From an uncultured Ignavibacteriales bacterium (GTDB lineage Bacteria > Bacteroidota > Ignavibacteria > Ignavibacteriales > Melioribacteraceae): a stretch of DNA of 49,578 nt. Position 1 is the first letter of the stretch. Each line of letters begins with the position of its first letter. The notes beneath the pieces were generated by a model. It saw nothing but the letters and a program-made list of their open reading frames with translations. It had not been told where the DNA came from and did not search any database. The position numbers and the translations under genes were made by a program. Location: NCBI GenBank assembly GCA_947311785.1, contig CAMZLW010000068.1:1-49578 (forward strand). Reading direction: 5' to 3'. This document shows positions 36,587 through 45,700 of this stretch, one piece after another.

Positions 36587-36970
36587 TTACTGTGTGTTTT
36601 TCTCATCTTTTCTAGAATTAAAATGCCTGACTTCAAACACTATACTCATACTGTAAAAAATCAAGAATACTAATATAAAAGCATATTTATCAATTTCCAA
36701 GAAAATAAGACTCAATGTAAAAGTAAATAATAAAAATAAGACTCTAACTCCCATTCCACCCAAATTTAGTAGCATAAAGAGCTGATTAGACTTCTTTTTT
36801 GAAATATTAAATAACAAAAGTGCGATAGAAAGATTAATTAAATTAAGAAAAAGTGCTAAGAAAATTGAGAGTTCTTGAATAATACTTATTACTTCTAAAT
36901 ATTTTAGAATATATGCAAGAAGATAAGGAGGAAAAAATATATAAATTATTGTTTTGAGAATATTTCTCAT
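36587..36970 (-). CDS. AtpI-like four-helix membrane protein
   Basis: A 127-residue protein with four hydrophobic helices (about 8-25, 32-55, 65-85 and 93-112) and a basic C-terminus, immediately before atpB. Size, topology and position match ATP synthase subunit I (AtpI), which aids c-ring assembly in other bacteria, but sequence identity is too low to be sure. It follows a gap of about 157 bp that holds a REP-like palindromic element. Confidence 0.7.
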   Translation of the reverse strand: MRNILKTIIYIFFPPYLLAYILKYLEVISIIQELSIFLALFLNLINLSIALLLFNISKKKSNQLFMLLNLGGMGVRVLFLLFTFTLSLIFLEIDKYAFILVFLIFYSMSIVFEVRHFNSRKDEKNTQ

Positions 36971-37020
36971 ATAAAATTATGCTAATGTAAAGTTAACTCT
37001 ATTTTGTCGGCAAATGAACC

Positions 37021-37083
37021 CTCACCCCGACCCTCTCCCAAAGAGAGAGGGGTTTGTCCAAAGGACTCCTTTGGAGGGGTGAG
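37021..37083. repeat. REP-like palindromic element with three-stem fold
   Basis: Outer stem ctcacccc (37021-37028) with ggggtgag (37076-37083). Inside it are two hairpins: ccctctc/gagaggg (37031-37051) and ccaaagga/tcctttgg (37058-37074). The arms are perfect, so the 63-bp unit can form a three-way junction. Its GC-rich make-up stands out from the AT-rich surroundings. It sits between atpZ and the AtpI-like gene. On the plus strand it is followed by TTTTT. The cctcaccccgaccctctccc type is a common dispersed element in many environmental genomes. Confidence 0.88.
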
Positions 37084-37127
37084 TTTTTAGATTACCGTCA
37101 TTTATAAATTAACATAACACTAGAAAG

Positions 37128-37388
37128 CTATTTGTTTTTAATTTGTTGTTTTTTTTTATCTTTTTCATTTAGGTTTAAGACAGATTTAATAAAGTTATAA
37201 ATTCCTGCAAAGCCACCAAAAAATGATAATCCTATTGTTAGAGCAGGAAATATTTCAAACTTTTCATCTAACCATTTACCTAAAAAAAACATTAAAATAA
37301 TTGTTGCTGCTAACTGAGTTCCAAGTCCAAGATAGGGACCAACATCGCTATAAGTTTTAGCTAAACTATTGTTCTCTTCTTCACTCAT
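37128..37388 (-). CDS. atpZ: AtpZ/AtpI-family F-ATPase accessory protein
   Basis: A small membrane protein of 86 residues with two transmembrane helices (about 17-39 and 47-68 from this start); the region GPYLGLGTQLAATIILMFFLG is characteristic of the AtpZ/AtpI group (F0F1-ATPase gene 1). In other bacteria such proteins help supply magnesium or calcium to, or assemble, the ATP synthase. The ATG at 37388 overlaps the bactofilin stop by 8 bp; an in-frame ATG at 37409 would overlap by 29 bp. The tail is Lys-rich. Confidence 0.88.
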   Translation of the reverse strand: MSEEENNSLAKTYSDVGPYLGLGTQLAATIILMFFLGKWLDEKFEIFPALTIGLSFFGGFAGIYNFIKSVLNLNEKDKKKQQIKNK

Positions 37389-37743
37389 TACTTTTTGAGT
37401 TTTGCTCAACTGGATTATTCATATTACTTTTACCTTTGAAACTTGCGCCTTCATTAATTATAAGAATTTTTGCAGAGATATCCCCCTCTACTTTTGCTGA
37501 AGATTCTAGAACAAGTTTCTCAGATGCTTCAACTGTACCGGCAACTTCGCCACCACACGTAACATTATTTGCGTGTATTAATCCTTTCGCTTTACTTTTG
37601 TCGCCAAGAGTTAAGTTACCATTAATAATAAGTTCTCCGTCAAACTCACCATCAATTCGTAAGTTTCCATTACTTGATAGCTTACCCTCAAACTTAACAC
37701 CCTCACTTAGTATGCTTATTTCTTGATCATAGCTTTTACCCAT
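37381..37743 (-). CDS. Bactofilin-family cytoskeletal protein
   Basis: A 120-residue polymer-forming bactofilin. The central beta-helix (about 10-105) is a run of short repeats with the pattern G-x-L-x-x-x-G-x-(L/V)-x-I-x-G, such as KFEGKLSSNGNLRIDGEFDG. Short N- and C-termini are present. Bactofilins form membrane-associated filaments that often recruit M23 peptidoglycan hydrolases; the adjoining upstream gene encodes one. ATG with a good ggag site. Confidence 0.95.
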   Translation of the reverse strand: MGKSYDQEISILSEGVKFEGKLSSNGNLRIDGEFDGELIINGNLTLGDKSKAKGLIHANNVTCGGEVAGTVEASEKLVLESSAKVEGDISAKILIINEGASFKGKSNMNNPVEQNSKSNE

Positions 37744-37753
37744 ATTATCTCCG

Positions 37754-38581
37754 TTAATTTATTATTAGGCTGTGTGGATTAATTGGTTTTGAATTTTTCC
37801 ATATTTCGAAATGTAAATGGGCTCCACTACTATTTGTTCCTGTGTTGCCACTTAGTGCAATAATTTCACCTTGGGTAACATTGCTTCTTACAGACTTAAA
37901 TACTTGGGAGCAATGTTTAAATATTGATAAGTAATTATTTTTATGTTGAATAATTATAACGTTACCGTTCTCTGTTGTGTAGTTAGCAAAGATAATTGTC
38001 CCATCTGCCGGTGCCATTACTGGGGTTCCGTCCTTTGCTAAAAAATCCATTCCGAGATGACCATTTTCTGGATTAAACTCTCTTCCTATTATTGCATTAA
38101 TTGGCTTAATCCAAAATAGTGAATCGGATGGGAAATATTGGTTAATTAATTTATCAAAAATAAATAAAATTGAACCACCAGCTGGAATTAAATTTCCATC
38201 AGATTTTCTCAACGAATCGTAAATTGCCGCTGTAGAATCTAACGAATCGGTTTTAGCCAGTGTTAACGCATAGTTCAAGCGTTTATCTACATCTGATATT
38301 CTATCTAACTCGTTAACTAAAATAATAATTTTATCTTCCAGCTCCAAAATTTTGGCAGACTGATTTTCAATTTTATTGTTTTCCATAAACATAATTACAT
38401 TGTTTAATGGGCTATAGGTAAAAAGAAGTGACAATAATAAAATTAAAATAAACACAAATAGAATAACATAACTTACTAGTTGAAATATTTTTATTTTATA
38501 TCTCTTTGTTTCCAATGTAGGAAAATTTGGAGTGATGTAAATAGAAGATTTTTTTAAATTTTTTATACTAAATAGGCTCAT
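37754..38581 (-). CDS. M23-family peptidoglycan endopeptidase (LytM-like)
   Basis: A zinc peptidase that trims cell-wall crosslinks. An N-terminal membrane helix (about 31-55) is followed by a short coiled coil (about 60-110). The LytM domain (about 165-275) has the metal ligands in HLGMD (His175, Asp179) and HLHFE (His255, His257), plus His223, so it should be active. It is followed 10 bp later by the bactofilin gene. Bactofilin-M23 pairs set cell shape in Helicobacter and Caulobacter relatives, so a similar role is inferred here. Confidence 0.94.
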   Translation of the reverse strand: MSLFSIKNLKKSSIYITPNFPTLETKRYKIKIFQLVSYVILFVFILILLLSLLFTYSPLNNVIMFMENNKIENQSAKILELEDKIIILVNELDRISDVDKRLNYALTLAKTDSLDSTAAIYDSLRKSDGNLIPAGGSILFIFDKLINQYFPSDSLFWIKPINAIIGREFNPENGHLGMDFLAKDGTPVMAPADGTIIFANYTTENGNVIIIQHKNNYLSIFKHCSQVFKSVRSNVTQGEIIALSGNTGTNSSGAHLHFEIWKNSKPINPHSLIIN

Positions 38582-38616
38582 AATAAATTAGAATTTCTGA
38601 AAGTAACAATTACTTT

Positions 38617-38898
38617 CTATTGAATAAATCCTTTATGCAAATCTGAAATTGGGAATATCATATCATAATTATTCCAGGTTATATTACCATCCGAAATAGT
38701 GAAGTTTTTAAATACTGTTTCATCTAAATATTTCATAATTGAAGGGTGTTTAGATTTTGTAAGAAAAGGTTTAAAATCAACCAATCTTTTACTTCCATCA
38801 GAAAACATAACACTCAGCACAAAATCATCAAGATAACTTGCATTTTTAACCTCAATAGTTGGGTCTTCAGCTACAACATCTGTAAAAGTAAACTTCAT
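38617..38898 (-). CDS. DUF2442-domain protein
   Basis: A 93-residue small protein; the stretch DDFVLSVMFSDGSKRLVDFKPFL and the later ITWNNYDMIFPISDLH match the DUF2442 pattern. It pairs with the DUF4160 gene 1 bp upstream. The two families often occur as neighbours and are suspected to be a toxin-antitoxin-like couple (recalled, unproven). ATG start. The molecular function is unknown. Confidence 0.85.
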   Translation of the reverse strand: MKFTFTDVVAEDPTIEVKNASYLDDFVLSVMFSDGSKRLVDFKPFLTKSKHPSIMKYLDETVFKNFTISDGNITWNNYDMIFPISDLHKGFIQ

Positions 38899-38899
38899 C

Positions 38900-39205
38900 C
38901 TATTTATTCCTTTTTGTTATTCTTTCAAATGGGACTTCTTTGTGGTAAACGAAATAATTTACCCACTTTTCAACAATACTATCGCAATAATGTTCAAGAA
39001 ATTCCTTAAAATGTTTTAAGTCCTTCCCTACTAGTGGTTTTCTTCCAGATACATTAGAAATTTTAATTTCTAATATTTTTCCATCCACAATAATAAATTC
39101 AGCTTTACTTTCAGAACTACCTCTTTGCCCATGAATATGAATCGGCTCATGTTCATTCGAATAAAAGAACATTACTATTCCCAAGAATTCATATATTTTT
39201 GGCAT
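38900..39205 (-). CDS. DUF4160-domain protein
   Basis: A 101-residue protein. The key stretch FFYSNEHEPIHIHGQRG with its HEPIHIHG motif, followed by KAEFIIVDGKILEI, defines DUF4160. The His-rich motif could bind metal or act in catalysis; unproven. The gene is directly followed by DUF2442, fitting a two-component module. Its upstream gap of 76 bp to the acyltransferase stop is AT-rich and may hold a promoter. Confidence 0.88.
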   Translation of the reverse strand: MPKIYEFLGIVMFFYSNEHEPIHIHGQRGSSESKAEFIIVDGKILEIKISNVSGRKPLVGKDLKHFKEFLEHYCDSIVEKWVNYFVYHKEVPFERITKRNK

Positions 39206-39281
39206 AATCTTAATTCATATTTTAAATAAACTAAATAATATTATACAAAATTACTAATATGATAACAACACAATTTTCACT

Positions 39282-40166
39282 TTAATACTTCCAAATGTTG
39301 TGCATCCAAAGCCATTGCTCTGGGTTTTTTCTGATTTTATTTTCAAGTATTGTCATGTAACGCTGATTAAGTTCAACTACTTTATCAGATAATTTTTCTG
39401 GTAAATTATCATATCCAATTTCTTCAACGTTCATTAAATATTTTCCGTTAGGTAAACGTTCGCCCAATACAACTAAAATTGGTACTTTGTTTTTTATTCC
39501 AAGTGCTGCAAAACCTTGAAAAGTTGTTGTTGGTTGGTTAAAAAAGTTAACAACAATGCCTTCATCTTTTCTTCCACGCTGGTCTCCAACAATTCCAACA
39601 ATTCCCCCTTGCAACAAAGTTTTATAAAGTTCTCTTACAGATGCACCAAGTGGAACTTCTTTATTTGTAAACTTCTCCCTAATTCCACTCATCCACTCTG
39701 CAAATATTTTATTACGTTGTTTTTTTACAAGAACATTAATTTGTGCATTAAGGCTTAAGCCCATTATTAATGCGCCAAGTTCCCAATTAGCAATATGAGC
39801 AGTTAGTAAAATTACACCTTTATTTTCAGCAACTTTTCTTTTTGCCAATTCCAAATTTTCTACTTTTACTAAAGAAAAAATTTCTTCCTTATTTATATTC
39901 TGGAATGCCATAATTTCCATAAATGTAATTGCAACACTTAGAAAATTATTGAATGCAAGTTGCTTTATCTCTTTTTCCGTTTTTTCGGGAAATGCTTTTT
40001 TAAGATTTGAAATTACAACAGATTTTCGTAATGGAATTAAATAGAAAAAAATAATTGTTAGAACTTTTGCAAGTCCGTTAATTCTTTTAGCTCCAATTAA
40101 GTTAACAACTTTTGTGAAAAATTTCCAAAGAGCAAACTCAATTTTATTTTTATCAAAAAAACTCAT
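39282..40166 (-). CDS. LpxL/HtrB-type lysophospholipid acyltransferase
   Basis: A membrane-bound acyltransferase, probably adding the late acyl chain(s) to lipid A. The 294-residue sequence has an N-terminal hydrophobic anchor (about 29-48), the catalytic H-x4-E motif HIANWE (His124, Glu129), GDQRGRKDEGI and the end motif EQWLWMHNIWKY, close to the usual W-x-W/H. It begins 1 bp after the GWxTD gene stop. The acyl donor and substrate cannot be told from sequence. Confidence 0.92.
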   Translation of the reverse strand: MSFFDKNKIEFALWKFFTKVVNLIGAKRINGLAKVLTIIFFYLIPLRKSVVISNLKKAFPEKTEKEIKQLAFNNFLSVAITFMEIMAFQNINKEEIFSLVKVENLELAKRKVAENKGVILLTAHIANWELGALIMGLSLNAQINVLVKKQRNKIFAEWMSGIREKFTNKEVPLGASVRELYKTLLQGGIVGIVGDQRGRKDEGIVVNFFNQPTTTFQGFAALGIKNKVPILVVLGERLPNGKYLMNVEEIGYDNLPEKLSDKVVELNQRYMTILENKIRKNPEQWLWMHNIWKY

Positions 40167-40167
40167 T

Positions 40168-41538
40168 TTAATTAACTACTATTCTTCTTTGCCAATATTC
40201 GTCAAATATCTCTCCACGCTTTGTTGAGTGTAGTAGCTCATAATTACCATATCCCGAGACATCACCAAAAACAAAAATTACACCACCCTCAATTGAATTA
40301 TAAGTCCATATTTCGTACGGCTTCATATTATGCTCGTTAGGATAATTATCCATTTCATCTGGCTCTCCGTATTGTAAATATGTTTTACCACGATCCGTAT
40401 TTATACCTCTATTTACAAAAGTCTTAAATCTTCTCTCAACAAATTCAACTCGCTCCATATACTCTTCTTTAAACTCGTTCTCCTTTGTTTCTGGCTCTTG
40501 ATCACGAGCAAGCCAAAAATCGAATAGGAATATTCTCTTTCCATCCAAATTGGTCAGTTGATTATATGTGGAAAAATCATTCTTCAATGCAATTGGTGCA
40601 GATACTAAAAATAATTCATCACACTCTTCTTCACTTAAAATTCCATATTCACTACTTTGCACAGCTAATTTATCGGAAGAAAGATTAGTAACCCCTTGCT
40701 TTACTGATGGATTTAATAAGAAAAAACGTTTGGAAGTGGAAATTCCCACAGCAGCAGAATCTTCAAAAATTGATAAAGTTAAAATATAAGCACCCGATGG
40801 ATATTTTTTAAGATTAACTACACCTGCTTCAACTATTGAGTTATTTTGTGTTGGAATTGGCTTATGCTTTGCTTCTAACACTCGTCCAGTAGAACTACTA
40901 AGTTGTTGTATTAGCGTTAAATTTACTCCGTCTTTTACTTTTAAGTTATAAATTTCGGAATAGAAGAATAACACTGGCATTTTTTCTGTATAAATAATTT
41001 GAGGATTTGGAATTATTTCCATTGTGTTTTTATAGAACATCGATTCTTTATTTTGGCTATTAGAAATAATTCTAGTAGCTAATTGAATATCACTAAATAA
41101 TATTTTATTTGGATTTGCGTTCTTAATGATAAGGTTTTCGTTATACGAGACTATGTTAGTAGAATCGGCAATATCTGTTGCTGAAATTATTAAGCTATAA
41201 TCTCCTTGTGTTAAAACATAATCTAACTTGCCAATTAAGTTTTTAGAACTAAATAATGAATCGGATAAATTAATTTCGGTACGTGATTTATATCTTTTAT
41301 TAACAATGACGTTATTATTACTTTTCTCCGTAATTTTAACATCTAAATAAGCTCCAATATATTGCTTATTTTCATCCTCATATTGTTCCAAATTTCTCTG
41401 ACCAAGAGAATAATATATTTCTAAATAACTATTAGTTGAATCAATATTGAACCTTGCATAATCAAATTCGAACGATAGTTTTTCTTGCGAAAAAGTAGTA
41501 ATACTTAAAAACAAAACTAGAAATATTGTTTTTTTCAT
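40168..41538 (-). CDS. GWxTD-domain secreted protein
   Basis: 456 residues with a cleavable signal peptide (about 1-18). The C-terminal region (about 350-456) is the GWxTD domain. The motif itself reads GINTDRG followed by KTYLQYGEPDE, so the usual Trp is replaced by Ile. The N-terminal part is beta-rich, with sequences like a surface or periplasmic adaptor. The family is widespread in Acidobacteria, Ignavibacteria and relatives; its role is unknown. First gene of the minus-strand run down to the ATP synthase genes. Confidence 0.9.
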   Translation of the reverse strand: MKKTIFLVLFLSITTFSQEKLSFEFDYARFNIDSTNSYLEIYYSLGQRNLEQYEDENKQYIGAYLDVKITEKSNNNVIVNKRYKSRTEINLSDSLFSSKNLIGKLDYVLTQGDYSLIISATDIADSTNIVSYNENLIIKNANPNKILFSDIQLATRIISNSQNKESMFYKNTMEIIPNPQIIYTEKMPVLFFYSEIYNLKVKDGVNLTLIQQLSSSTGRVLEAKHKPIPTQNNSIVEAGVVNLKKYPSGAYILTLSIFEDSAAVGISTSKRFFLLNPSVKQGVTNLSSDKLAVQSSEYGILSEEECDELFLVSAPIALKNDFSTYNQLTNLDGKRIFLFDFWLARDQEPETKENEFKEEYMERVEFVERRFKTFVNRGINTDRGKTYLQYGEPDEMDNYPNEHNMKPYEIWTYNSIEGGVIFVFGDVSGYGNYELLHSTKRGEIFDEYWQRRIVVN

Positions 41539-41610
41539 TTTTGAACCTTTATTTTCTTTGCTATTTTATTCTGTAACACTCAACACCAAATATAACCCTT
41601 TAAAAATAAA

Positions 41611-41643
41611 AAAACCTAAGTTCGCAAATGGAACTTAGGTTTT
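41611..41643 (-). terminator. Intrinsic terminator after PorV-like gene
   Basis: A 13-bp perfect stem (aaaacctaagttc with gaacttaggtttt) around a 7-nt loop. On the minus strand it runs into a T-rich tract (TTTATTTTTAAA). It lies 22 bp after the PorV-like stop, so it ends the TonB operon before the GWxTD gene. Confidence 0.92.
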
Positions 41644-41664
41644 TGAAATAGATATTGGATTCTA

Positions 41665-42687
41665 TTAAATACCCAAACCTATTGAAATTAAGTGTGTATC
41701 TGTAAAATACTGTGCGGGAACAAACGCATAATCAAAAACAACATTTACTCCACTGAAATTATAGCTAATTCCAGCACCAAATGATAATTTCATTAAAACA
41801 TCGTTCGCTTCAAAACCAGATGTATAAACATAACCACCTCTCACAAAGAAAAGGTTGTCATATCCATATTCAACACCTAATTTATACTCTTCAGCATAAA
41901 AGTTGCTATTGGTATATACTGTTGCTATATCAATTTTGCTTGTTTTACCAATTCCTAATTCATATCCAAGTGCAATATCAAATGCAGTAGGTAAAGCAAA
42001 TTTTGCAGCTTCAATTTTATACCATTGTGAACCTCTTCGTTGATCAGTATTGTTGGCTTTTGTCCAAAGTGCAGAGCCATCAAACACCATATCACTACCA
42101 AAGTTACGAAGTACAACAGCAAAATCTAAACCATCAATATCTGCTAAGTCAGAATAGTTAACACCAAAATCGAATGCTAAACCTGTTGCCTTAACTAAAT
42201 CAATAGTCTCAGAAACATATTTAACATTAAGACCTACTGATATTTTATCAGTAAGTAATTTTGACCAGTTAGCTCCAACAACAATATGCTGAGGTTTAAA
42301 GGTTTGCCCGGTGCCATCAGGATTTATAACTGTTGTTTTCAATATTGGATCCATAGAAAGCGATTTTAAACTAAAACCAAAAGATCCAAGAGAACCTGTT
42401 TTAACAGAAACTGCACCATATGTGATGCCAATATCCGCAATAAATGTTCTGTGAGATGCTACCATTTCTAGTCCATTGCTACCCTTAGCAACATTAGCTG
42501 GGTTCCAATACATAGCATCAATACCTGATGCACTAGTAACAGTTGCGTTTCCCATAGCTACTCCACGAGCTCCTACAGGAATCAGCAATTCTGATGCTCC
42601 CGCAGTACCATTCCTGTCAGCCTGTGCGTACAAAGCTTGAGTAGCAATGAGTAATACCATAAATATTAAATAATTTATTATTTTCAT
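41665..42687 (-). CDS. PorV/PorQ-family outer-membrane barrel
   Basis: 340 residues; signal peptide with likely cleavage after LYA (residue 21). The mature N-terminus SELLIPVGARGVAMGNATVT and DAMYWNPANVA are hallmarks of the PorV (UPF0164) family. PorV shuttles T9SS cargo to the attachment complex. It ends in a hydrophobic strand (HLISIGLGI) as expected for a barrel. It is the last of three co-directional genes, 13 bp after the large sorting-domain protein, so it may be a dedicated partner of that cargo rather than the general PorV. Confidence 0.92.
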   Translation of the reverse strand: MKIINYLIFMVLLIATQALYAQADRNGTAGASELLIPVGARGVAMGNATVTSASGIDAMYWNPANVAKGSNGLEMVASHRTFIADIGITYGAVSVKTGSLGSFGFSLKSLSMDPILKTTVINPDGTGQTFKPQHIVVGANWSKLLTDKISVGLNVKYVSETIDLVKATGLAFDFGVNYSDLADIDGLDFAVVLRNFGSDMVFDGSALWTKANNTDQRRGSQWYKIEAAKFALPTAFDIALGYELGIGKTSKIDIATVYTNSNFYAEEYKLGVEYGYDNLFFVRGGYVYTSGFEANDVLMKLSFGAGISYNFSGVNVVFDYAFVPAQYFTDTHLISIGLGI

Positions 42688-42700
42688 TTTTTACTCCTTA

Positions 42701-45700
42701 TTAATATCTGTCAAGAATTTGTGTTTCTTGAATAATAGCTACTTTAAGTACTTTTGTTTTTCCTATTTCTGGCATATCAACATGAACTATGTACATACCA
42801 CTTGCAACAGGAAGATCATTTTCGTTACTCAAATTCCATTTTACATATTGAGTATTATCATCTTTTATAACAGTTTTAACTAACTGTCCTGCAAGATTAA
42901 ATATACGCAATGTTGCTTTACCTGGTAGATGATTAAATGTAACAAATCTTTGATACTTGTTTATCTCATTAGGGTTAACACCATAATAAGGATTTGGGAA
43001 TACATTTATTTTTTCTACATCAACTTTATCAGCAACATATACTGTTTTAGGAGTTTGAACCACGAATTTATCATCTAATGCATTTGGCTTAGAAGTGATA
43101 ATTTGTAATACTGTCCCTTCTTCTGGCAACAATGCATTGTAAGGTCCATCAGTAGTAACATCTCCACCATTCCAGTTAGCAAGTACAAATCTCATAAATC
43201 CAGGGTATGAGAATCCGTACTTATATGCCCAAACAAAACCAGCAATAAAACCAACTGGATCGGCTGAAGCCATTGCAACTAAAGCATCGTAGCCAGCAGA
43301 ACCTGGAGAATTATCTGTAGGTATAATTGTATATAAAGCATCAGTAAAAGGATCATTGGTTCCACTAGAAATACCATGGTCTTCACCAGAATAGTTAAAA
43401 TGACGATCTAAGTTATAATCGAACATTTGTGCAAATATTTGATAATCATCAGAAGGATCATTTTTTGCAGCATTTCCTACATTCCAAAGTTCAAATGGGA
43501 CATGTACCATTACAGAATCATCCCAGCCTGAAATCACCTCACTACCGTTCGAAGTAAATCTTATTTCAAAATCATCAGGAACTAATGCAGCCATGCCTTG
43601 GTTGGCTTCACCATAACCGCCTGAATAACCAGAAACCCGACCAACAAATGTGTCGTAATCTGCAGGGGAAGTTGTTGTTGATGCAACAAACCATTTTGCT
43701 CCCGAAACTTGTTGGTTACCTATATTAGTTCGTCCTAAACCAGGATATCCATAATAATCAGCAGCTGCACCTGCAGGTGGATCTAAAACACCATTTGCAT
43801 TAGCAGTAACTTGGAAATTAGTAAATGTTAGTGGAGCACCTTGCACTCTAAATTGTAATCCATCTGCAATTGGTGATTCAGCATCAGATTTTTGATTTGT
43901 CTGTTTATCCAGCACTACAACACCGTCACCACGTGTAACTTTCCAATAGTAGTTATTAGCACTTAGAGTATCAAAGCTAATTGTATAAGATAACCCTGTT
44001 AATACACTCGGGTCAACAACAACTACTTTAACACTACCATCACTGGCACCTTCAGTATGGTCAGCTAAAAATACTTCATCTATTTCACCACCATTTTGAA
44101 TACCAGGTTTAGGTTTTTGAGGTGTAGCATTCAATCTCGAAAGCGGATTTTCCAAATTATTTGGAACGTGAGTAGAATCATTATAAGAATACGCTGAAAC
44201 AAAGAAATAATACTCAGTACCATTTCTCAATTTTTCATTCCTAAACACATCTTTAGTAATTTGAATTGTTCTTTCAATACCCGAATCGGTACCAAACTGA
44301 ACAGGTATAACAATAACTTCACCAGTTTGTGCATCAACTGTTTTATCTTTAATTACTTTAACACCATCAATAATATCGAAGGTTGCAATTCTTCTTGCTT
44401 CTTCGAAAGTAGCATCTCTATATGGTAATTGATAGACATTATATCCTTGGAACTTAAATTCACCAATTCCATCAAGACCAGCTACAACCGATGACTCTGT
44501 TTTTTGAACTCTTGGTAAGGCAGAACCCCAATCAAGAACAATTTTAGCATCATCTTCTATTACATTAACAATAGGTGCAGGGGGTGCAGAAGGTAATTTA
44601 AAAAAGTTGTTATAAATTGCTTGGGCAACTCTATCGTTACTTTTAAGAACATTTATTGCCTGCAAATTATCAATACCAGGTGTACCACCACCAACTAATT
44701 CAGCAACTACAACTTCCTGAGTATCGCCAACAGCCATAGTAAACGGACCTGCAACCATACCTTGGCGTCTATCACCAGGTGAATGACTTATTCCATCAAT
44801 CCAACCTTCGCCAGATACTGGATCACCGGCAAGCGTAAATTTAGTTGCCTCACCTGTAGTTGGGTCAGTAAAAGGTGCACCAGTTGTAGTTATTTGTCCA
44901 TTAAATAATCGGTGAAACTGAATTGTACCTTCATAATCACCGAGCGGTGGATCTTTATAAACATCATCACCATTAATGAAAAAATAATGAGCACTCATTG
45001 GCAAGTTCTTATAATTCAATTTAAGTTTTCCATCAACAATAGCTGTATCTCCTTGTGAAGGAACAATTGGACCTTGGAAAAAGTCAAATCCAATAGCTGG
45101 AGGGTTATCCCCATATACATTATCATGTGCAACACCATTGTACGTGTACATCATAGATAAGGTTGTATCGCAACCAGAGTAATCATCACCAGCATCACCA
45201 AGATCTGGGTCAGACCACATAGAAACAAACATTGAATCAAAACTACTTGTTCCAGCATTTATTATTTTATATTTACGAAACATAATGTTACCAACAGCAC
45301 CAGCCTGTCTGTAACCCCAAAAAGTTGCCTGAACTTCAACCCCCATTGGCTTTGAACCGTAAAGTGATTTGCATACATCTTCGTCAAAATCATTAGCAAC
45401 ATACCAAATTGTTTGGTCTGCACCAACAAAACCAGGTATATCAATAGTTGGATCATAACTTCCATCACCATTAATATCTTCGAAAGGTGCACCTTTATCG
45501 GCAGGCCACTCATTCCAATCAAGCTCGTATTGTGCTTTTATTACACCAGCACTACCTTCGCCATCTGCAATTTCGGCACTAAAACTTGCACCATCTACAT
45601 TCCAATCTCTTCTTACACGATAAATACGCACGTGCGAAGCATCTGGGCCTTCCGCAACCCCACCTATAACAGAACCAGGTAGAATTCCTTGGTCGTAAGT

